In this document: positions 58,342 through 64,000 of the stretch, in pieces
How the letters are laid out: every line of letters starts with the position of its first letter
Numbering within the stretch: position 1 is the stretch's first letter
Assembly (NCBI GenBank): GCA_003279875.1
Contig: QCGN01000003.1
Location: 1 to 64,000 of the forward strand
Reading direction: 5' to 3'
Origin: Prochlorococcus sp. AG-388-D03
Lineage (GTDB): Bacteria; Cyanobacteriota; Cyanobacteriia; PCC-6307; Cyanobiaceae
Length of the DNA: 64,000 bases
The notes under the pieces: generated by a model
Seen by the model: the letters and a program-made list of their open reading frames with translations, nothing else
Databases searched by the model: none
Told to the model about the DNA's origin: nothing
Made by a program: the position numbers and the translations under genes

Positions 58342-59928
58342 ATGACAAAAGTTCTAATTACCGATTCAATTGATCAATCTGGAATTGATATTCTTTCCCA
58401 AGTAGCTCAAGTTGATCAGAAAATAGGGATCTCCAACTCTGAATTGGCATCTATTATCAAGGATTATGATGCTCTCATGATACGTTCTGGGACTCAAGTA
58501 ACAGAAGATATAATTAATTCGTCTAAGAAACTAAGAATAATTGGTAGGGCTGGTGTAGGGGTGGATAATGTAGATGTTAAAGCTGCCACACAAAAGGGAG
58601 TCCTCGTTGTTAATTCTCCTGGAGGGAACACCATAGCCGCTGCGGAGCATACAATTGCAATGATGTTGGCATTATCTAGGAATATCCCAATTGCTAATAG
58701 CAGTACTTTTTTAGGAAAATGGGAAAGAAAAAAGTTTGTTGGTAATGAGCTTTTTAAGAAAAAGCTAGGTGTTGTTGGTTTGGGAAAAATAGGCACTCAT
58801 GTAGCAAAAGTTGCTAATGCTCTCGGAATGGATGTTTATGGATATGATCCATTTGTTTCCTCTGAAAGGGCACAACAATTACAGGTGAAATTGTCTGAAT
58901 TAAAGATATTGTTTGCTGAATCTGATTACGTAACTTTACATTTACCAAGGACTTCAGAAACAGAAAACTTAGTAGATATTAAGGTGCTAAAAAGTATGAA
59001 AAATAATGCAAAATTAATAAACTGCGCTAGAGGCGGAATAATTGATGAAAAAGCATTAGCTGAGGCGCTTAATAATTCCTTGATTGGAGGAGCTGCTATT
59101 GATGTATTTTCTGAAGAGCCATTAGACTCAAATTCACCGTTGCTTAAAGTTGAAAAAAATTTAATTCTTACTCCTCATTTAGGAGCATCAACCAGAGAGG
59201 CGCAGGAGAATGTTGCCGTAGATGTTGCAGAACAGATAAGAGATGTTCTTTTGGGCCTCTCTGCACGAACAGCAGTAAATATACCTGGTTTAAGTCCTGA
59301 TATTATGGATAGCCTTAAACCTCATTTACAATTAGCTGAAACAATGGGCCTTTTAATTAGTCAACTTTCTGGAGGACAAATTCAGAAATTAGAGGTAAGG
59401 CTTCAGGGTGAATTCGTGCAGCACCCTTCTCAACCCTTAATCATAGCTAGTTTAAAAGGACTACTAAGTAAAGCTCTTGGAGATCGAATAAATTATGTCA
59501 ACGCTTCTATTGAAGCAGAATCCAGAGGGATTTCAGTGGTTGAAAGTAAAGATGAGGCTAGGCCTGAATTTGCTAGCGGTTCACTTCAGTTAACTACATT
59601 TGGTGATAATGGAGAGCATAGTGTCGCAGGAAGCATTTTTGCTGATGGCGAATTAAGAATAATTAGCATTGATCAATATCCAGTTAATGTTTCTCCAAGT
59701 AGATTTATGTTAATAACTAGGCATAGAGATATGCCCGGTATTATTGGAAAGTTGGGTTCCCTCCTTGGAGACCATAATGTCAATATTGCTTCAATGCAAG
59801 TTGGAAGAAAAATTGTTAGAGGAGAGGCTGTTATGGTTTTAAGTATTGATGATCCTATTCCTACAAAGTTACTTGAATCAATTCTTGAAGTTGAGGGCAT
59901 TACTAGCTCTGACCCGGTAACTTTATAA
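58342..59928 (+). CDS. serA: D-3-phosphoglycerate dehydrogenase
   Basis: NAD-binding LGVVGLGKIGTHVAKVA, catalytic regions, C-terminal ACT domain. Confidence 0.98.
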   Translation: MTKVLITDSIDQSGIDILSQVAQVDQKIGISNSELASIIKDYDALMIRSGTQVTEDIINSSKKLRIIGRAGVGVDNVDVKAATQKGVLVVNSPGGNTIAAAEHTIAMMLALSRNIPIANSSTFLGKWERKKFVGNELFKKKLGVVGLGKIGTHVAKVANALGMDVYGYDPFVSSERAQQLQVKLSELKILFAESDYVTLHLPRTSETENLVDIKVLKSMKNNAKLINCARGGIIDEKALAEALNNSLIGGAAIDVFSEEPLDSNSPLLKVEKNLILTPHLGASTREAQENVAVDVAEQIRDVLLGLSARTAVNIPGLSPDIMDSLKPHLQLAETMGLLISQLSGGQIQKLEVRLQGEFVQHPSQPLIIASLKGLLSKALGDRINYVNASIEAESRGISVVESKDEARPEFASGSLQLTTFGDNGEHSVAGSIFADGELRIISIDQYPVNVSPSRFMLITRHRDMPGIIGKLGSLLGDHNVNIASMQVGRKIVRGEAVMVLSIDDPIPTKLLESILEVEGITSSDPVTL

Positions 59929-59944
59929 ATAATTTGCATAGTTA

Positions 59945-60847
59945 ATGGAAATAAATAATTGGTATAAACTTACTTTTGAAATAGAAGATAATTTAGAAGA
60001 AATTATTATTTGGAAATTAAATGATTTAGGAATATTTAGTTATGCATTTGAATTTCTATTAAATAAAAAAAATAAAAAAAGAGTAGTAATTTGGCTCCCA
60101 ATTTTAAATTGGCCAAAAAGTTTAAGGATAAAACTTGAAAATAATATCAGAGAGGTTCTAGATCAAAGTGATGATAATCTTTACACATTCATGTGGAGCA
60201 TCATTGAGCAGGAAGATTGGATGTCAAGTTGGAAAAAATATTGGGGACCTGAATTGGTTGGCAATCAATTAGTAATTCTACCTTCCTGGCTTAAATTACC
60301 AGATAAATATAAAAATAAAAAAGTTATAAAAATTGACCCTGGAGCTGCTTTTGGTACTGGAAGTCATCCCACGACATCTCTTTGCTTAGAAAAATTAGAA
60401 AAAATTTCTTTATCAAGTAAAAAAATATTAGATATTGGTTCAGGAAGCGGAATTTTAAGTATTGCAGCTAAGTGTTTAGGTGCAATTGAAATTTGTGCTA
60501 TTGATAATGATTATTTAGCAATAAACTCAACTGAGTCTAATTTTAGGCTAAATTTCAGTAATTTAGATAATTTCATAACGTATCTAGGAACATTTGATGA
60601 ATTAGTTTCAAAATACTCTTTAAAGAGTTTTGATTTAATTACATGTAATATTCTTGCAGAAGTTATAAAAGGGATAATCCCTGAAATAAGCAATTCACTA
60701 AAAATAGATGGAGAATTAATTTTAAGCGGGATTTTGAATTCACAAAAAGATGAAATATTTAAATTATTGGATGCTAGTAATTTTCTAATAAATGATGTAT
60801 CTTTTAAAGAAGATTGGGTGTGCATTACAGCACAAAAAATCCTATAA
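59945..60847 (+). CDS. prmA: Ribosomal protein L11 methyltransferase
   Basis: [20 protein letters not shown]...[14 protein letters not shown]. Confidence 0.97.
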   Translation: MEINNWYKLTFEIEDNLEEIIIWKLNDLGIFSYAFEFLLNKKNKKRVVIWLPILNWPKSLRIKLENNIREVLDQSDDNLYTFMWSIIEQEDWMSSWKKYWGPELVGNQLVILPSWLKLPDKYKNKKVIKIDPGAAFGTGSHPTTSLCLEKLEKISLSSKKILDIGSGSGILSIAAKCLGAIEICAIDNDYLAINSTESNFRLNFSNLDNFITYLGTFDELVSKYSLKSFDLITCNILAEVIKGIIPEISNSLKIDGELILSGILNSQKDEIFKLLDASNFLINDVSFKEDWVCITAQKIL

Positions 60848-60987
60848 GAGGATAAACATATAAGTTTTGCTAATCAAACCCTCTTTTTACATTTCATTGT
60901 TTCATTTTTTACGCCAAAAACTCACAAATGGTTGTGATCAATGTTAAAAAAGTATTAACGGTTTAAACCATCAAATTTTTTATTTAA

Positions 60988-61287
60988 ATGGCTTCTTACA
61001 AAGTTACACTTATCAGCGAAAGCGAGGGTCTCAATTCTACAATCGAAGTTCCAGATGATCAGTACATTTTAGATGCTGCTGAAGAACAAGGTGTCGACCT
61101 TCCATATTCCTGCAGAGCAGGGGCTTGTTCCACATGCGCAGGAAAGATCACATCAGGAACTGTTGATCAATCAGATCAAAGTTTTTTAGATGATGATCAA
61201 TTAGAGGCTGGTTTTGTACTTACTTGTGTTGCTTATCCATCTTCAGATGTAACAATTAATACCCATGCTGAAGAAGAGCTTTATTAA
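60988..61287 (+). CDS. petF: Plant-type [2Fe-2S] ferredoxin
   Basis: [15 protein letters not shown]...[14 protein letters not shown]. Confidence 0.98.
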   Translation: MASYKVTLISESEGLNSTIEVPDDQYILDAAEEQGVDLPYSCRAGACSTCAGKITSGTVDQSDQSFLDDDQLEAGFVLTCVAYPSSDVTINTHAEEELY

Positions 61288-61330
61288 TTATAAAAAATAA
61301 CTCCAGTTAGTTGTTTTATTAAAATTTTTC

Positions 61331-61360
61331 TGCCATTCTCATATGAGATGGCATTTTTTT
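61331..61360 (+). terminator. Terminator after petF
   Basis: TGCCATTCTC-ATAT-GAGATGGCA-TTTTTTTT. Confidence 0.75.
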
Positions 61361-61371
61361 TTGCGATATTA

Positions 61372-61737
61372 ATGAATAAATTTGAATTTTTTAAAAACGG
61401 TGCAATTCAATCAAGTTACGGTGGTCAATTCAGTTATAAAGTGATTGGCCCATGTTGCAGGCTATATGACAGAGAAGAGTTACCTTGGCCTTGTTCTAGG
61501 CTTGCTTGGCGCAGTAAAGAGCCAAGTTGGAGAAGGATAGGAGCTAGATTTGTCGCAGATATGGCCTCAAGAAAATGTCCATCGTATTCAGTTCAAATTT
61601 TAGAACCAGGATCAAAACCTGTAGAAACGGTAATAACACTATTTTCAAAGAAGTTTTCTTCAGAAATCCAAGAATGGTGGTATAGCAAAAAACCAGGTTC
61701 AAAAGAACCTGGTAATGTGTTGCCAGCAAGTATTTAA
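61372..61737 (+). CDS. Conserved hypothetical protein; ORF track extends to 61348
   Basis: MNKFEFFKNGAIQSSYGGQFSYKVIGPCCRLYDREELPWPCSRLAW. Confidence 0.75.
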   Translation: MNKFEFFKNGAIQSSYGGQFSYKVIGPCCRLYDREELPWPCSRLAWRSKEPSWRRIGARFVADMASRKCPSYSVQILEPGSKPVETVITLFSKKFSSEIQEWWYSKKPGSKEPGNVLPASI

Positions 61738-61746
61738 AGTATTTTT

Positions 61747-62325
61747 TTAAGCTTTTGGTTTTGGAGGCATATAACCTTTTAAACCTAAGCATTCAAGACT
61801 GTCAACTGTATCCACGCCAGTTTTTGAATTAGTACCTGTTGCTCTCTCACATAATGATTTCCTTTCAGAAAGATCAAGATTGGCGTCAGTAAAGTCTGTA
61901 CCATCTATAGTTGCACCATCAAATACACTTTTCATTAGCTCTCCATTTGTAAGATTCGCATCTGACAAATCAGCATTATCAAAACGTACAGCATATGCAA
62001 TAAGATCTTTCATATTTGCGCCTTTGAAACTAGAGTTTTTGGCAGTTGTTACGCTCATGTAGGCACCTTGAAGGTTGGCTTCGCCTAAATCCTGATTAGA
62101 TAAATCATATTTTACATATTCATTATTTTGAAGATCTGCGCCATGAAGATCTTCTTTCAATCCATCTACTGATGAAGGATCACTTGGATAAAGTGCATTT
62201 GCAGAGATTGGATTAAGAAGTAAACCAATAATCAATGGAAGAAAAATAAGAAGTCTTTTGAAAGACTTGTTTAGTGATGAAAAAATAGAAACCATTTCGA
62301 TCGACATCAAATTAAAAAAAACCAT
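61747..62325 (-). CDS. Pentapeptide-repeat protein with signal sequence
   Basis: ANLQGAYM...SSFKGANMKDL...NADLSDANLTNGEL...TDFTDANLDLS. Confidence 0.9.
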   Translation of the reverse strand: MVFFNLMSIEMVSIFSSLNKSFKRLLIFLPLIIGLLLNPISANALYPSDPSSVDGLKEDLHGADLQNNEYVKYDLSNQDLGEANLQGAYMSVTTAKNSSFKGANMKDLIAYAVRFDNADLSDANLTNGELMKSVFDGATIDGTDFTDANLDLSERKSLCERATGTNSKTGVDTVDSLECLGLKGYMPPKPKA

Positions 62326-62384
62326 AAGACTATTATTTCATGGGTTGGTCATTTACAACCCTACTGCTCACGAACTGTTGCAGT

Positions 62385-63323
62385 TTATTTAATTTCAGCT
62401 GTTAAAAAATCTTTAGCAAGATAAGTATTAGGGAATATTTTTTGAGCTTCTTTTAGCAAATCGCTTGGCTTGATTGGACTTCTTTGAGTATATCTTGGAC
62501 TTAAATGTGTGATAATTAGTTTCTTTGCGTTAGACAATAGTGCAGTTTTTGCAGCCATTATTGTTGTCGAATGTAATTTTTCGTAAGCCATTTTTTCATC
62601 TTCTTTTGAAAATGTAGATTCATGGACCAGTAAATCGGCATTTTTGGATAAGTTAACCGCCGACTCGCTAAAAACTGTATCAGTACAATAAACAAAACTT
62701 TCACCTTTTCGAGGAGGGCCACAAAAATCTTGCCCATTAAAAGATCTCCCATCTTTCAATTCAACTGTTTTACCTGCTTGCAATTCTGAATATATTGGCC
62801 CAGGAGGGATATTTGAATCTTCTGCTTTTTTGATATCGAATACTCCGGGCTTATCTTTTTCGCTAACACGATAACCAAAAGCAGGTAACCTATGCTTAAG
62901 GCAGGCACAATGAACTTTTAATTTATCATTTTCAAATAAAATTTTATTTAAATAGGCGTAATCTTCAACTTCTATAAAACGTAAAGGGAATGTCAACCTG
63001 CAATAGCTGCTTTTAAGTGCAGAAATTACAAAATTTTTTAACTCTGAGGGACCATAAATTTCAATACCATTACTATTTCCTGAAAGTCCTAATGTAGCTA
63101 AAAGACCTGGTAAACCATATATATGATCACCATGCATATGAGTGATAAATATCTTCTTAATTTGTGAAGACTTAATATTACTCTTCATTAATTGATGCTG
63201 TGTTCCTTCTCCGCAGTCAAAAAGCCATACTTCAGCCGTTTGAGATAACTTGAGGGCTAAGGAAGAAACATTTCTTGTTAAGGTGGGGACCCCTGAGCTG
63301 GTTCCTAAGAAAGTGATGTTCAC
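62385..63323 (-). CDS. rnz: Ribonuclease Z
   Basis: [10 protein letters not shown]...[16 protein letters not shown]. Confidence 0.95.
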   Translation of the reverse strand: MNITFLGTSSGVPTLTRNVSSLALKLSQTAEVWLFDCGEGTQHQLMKSNIKSSQIKKIFITHMHGDHIYGLPGLLATLGLSGNSNGIEIYGPSELKNFVISALKSSYCRLTFPLRFIEVEDYAYLNKILFENDKLKVHCACLKHRLPAFGYRVSEKDKPGVFDIKKAEDSNIPPGPIYSELQAGKTVELKDGRSFNGQDFCGPPRKGESFVYCTDTVFSESAVNLSKNADLLVHESTFSKEDEKMAYEKLHSTTIMAAKTALLSNAKKLIITHLSPRYTQRSPIKPSDLLKEAQKIFPNTYLAKDFLTAEIK

Positions 63324-63411
63324 TTATTATTATATTTTTATTTTTATATCTAGATTAAATCTAGACTTTTAGTCAAACTAAGGCAAACACAAAATTTGTT
63401 TTTCAAACATA

Positions 63412-64000
63412 GTGGTTTTTAAAATTATAAAAATTTCTCATAAAATATGCTTTATCGGCATTATAGTTTTTTTTGTTTTTTACAATTATTCCGCATCCGC
63501 TTCTAAAGAGCCCTTGATAAGGGTTCTAATATCAAAAAACAAAAATTTAAGGATAAGATCAGATAAGTCAATCCCCTTGATTATCAAAGGAAAAAAATTC
63601 TCAAATAAAAAAATTAAAGGTTTAACTTTAAAAAATGAGGCTAATAGAACAACAATATTTTTTGATAAGAATAAACAAAAAATCTATGATTTGAAAAATA
63701 AAGCAAAAATCGTAGTTAAATCCTCTGATGGAAGAGGTATTTGGGTTGGTCAGAAAAGATATTCAGGGATATTAAATCTATTTGTTCTTGATTCTAAGAT
63801 CTTAGTCATTAATATTCTTGGGATTGAAAAATATCTGAGCAGTGTCGTTGGCTCAGAAATGCCAGCTAAATGGCCTTTGGAGGCATTAAAAGCTCAGGCT
63901 ATTGCATCAAGGACTTATGCTTTGAAACAGAAAGGAAATCTGCTTTATGATATTGACTCTACTCAAAACAAACAAGTTTATAATGGTTTGGAATCAAGAA
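63412..64000 (+). CDS. SpoIID/LytB-domain protein, 3' end outside window
   Basis: GTG start; ILGIEKYLSSVVGSEMPAKWPLEALKAQAIASRTYAL. Confidence 0.8.
   Translation, partial: MVFKIIKISHKICFIGIIVFFVFYNYSASASKEPLIRVLISKNKNLRIRSDKSIPLIIKGKKFSNKKIKGLTLKNEANRTTIFFDKNKQKIYDLKNKAKIVVKSSDGRGIWVGQKRYSGILNLFVLDSKILVINILGIEKYLSSVVGSEMPAKWPLEALKAQAIASRTYALKQKGNLLYDIDSTQNKQVYNGLESR

Noticed and set aside
58494-58796. 100-aa minus-strand ORF, plus similar ORFs at 59673-59939 and 60511-60825
   Set aside because: Antisense shadows of serA and prmA.
1-64000. CRISPR array, transposase or phage structural genes
   Set aside because: No regularly spaced repeats, no DDE/IS-like ORF and no capsid/terminase-like ORF seen; the accessory region is not a recognisable prophage.

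Overview
AT-rich, gene-dense cyanobacterial chromosome. The gene content (several hli genes, DUF1651/DUF3303/DUF3764/DUF3721-type small proteins, petF, serA, prmA, murD, desA-like desaturases) fits a high-light Prochlorococcus; that taxon is an inference from gene content and was not searched. Roughly 29-64 kb is mostly ordinary chromosome. Roughly 0-29 kb is accessory-like: long weakly coding stretches, many microproteins below the 60-aa cutoff of the supplied ORF track, and several repeated elements. Main points: (1) a Dlt-like acyl-transfer cassette at 5.27-10.02 kb (Acs-like AMP ligase, acyl carrier protein, MBOAT acyltransferase, SGNH protein). Next to it are an OafA-like acyltransferase and a frameshifted remnant of a second one. 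(2) This segment lies between two direct copies of a roughly 0.5-1 kb element. (3) Two hairpins share an invariant GTAGGGATACA loop and have covarying stems. A separate hairpin is duplicated with the repeat element. (4) Several microprotein paralog families, including twin-CX3C proteins. (5) A divergent pair of minimal DNA-repair-like enzymes: a NAD-ligase adenylation domain alone, and a photolyase FAD domain with no N-terminal antenna domain and a possible domain permutation. No transposase, CRISPR array or rRNA was recognised. All product names come from reading motifs by eye.
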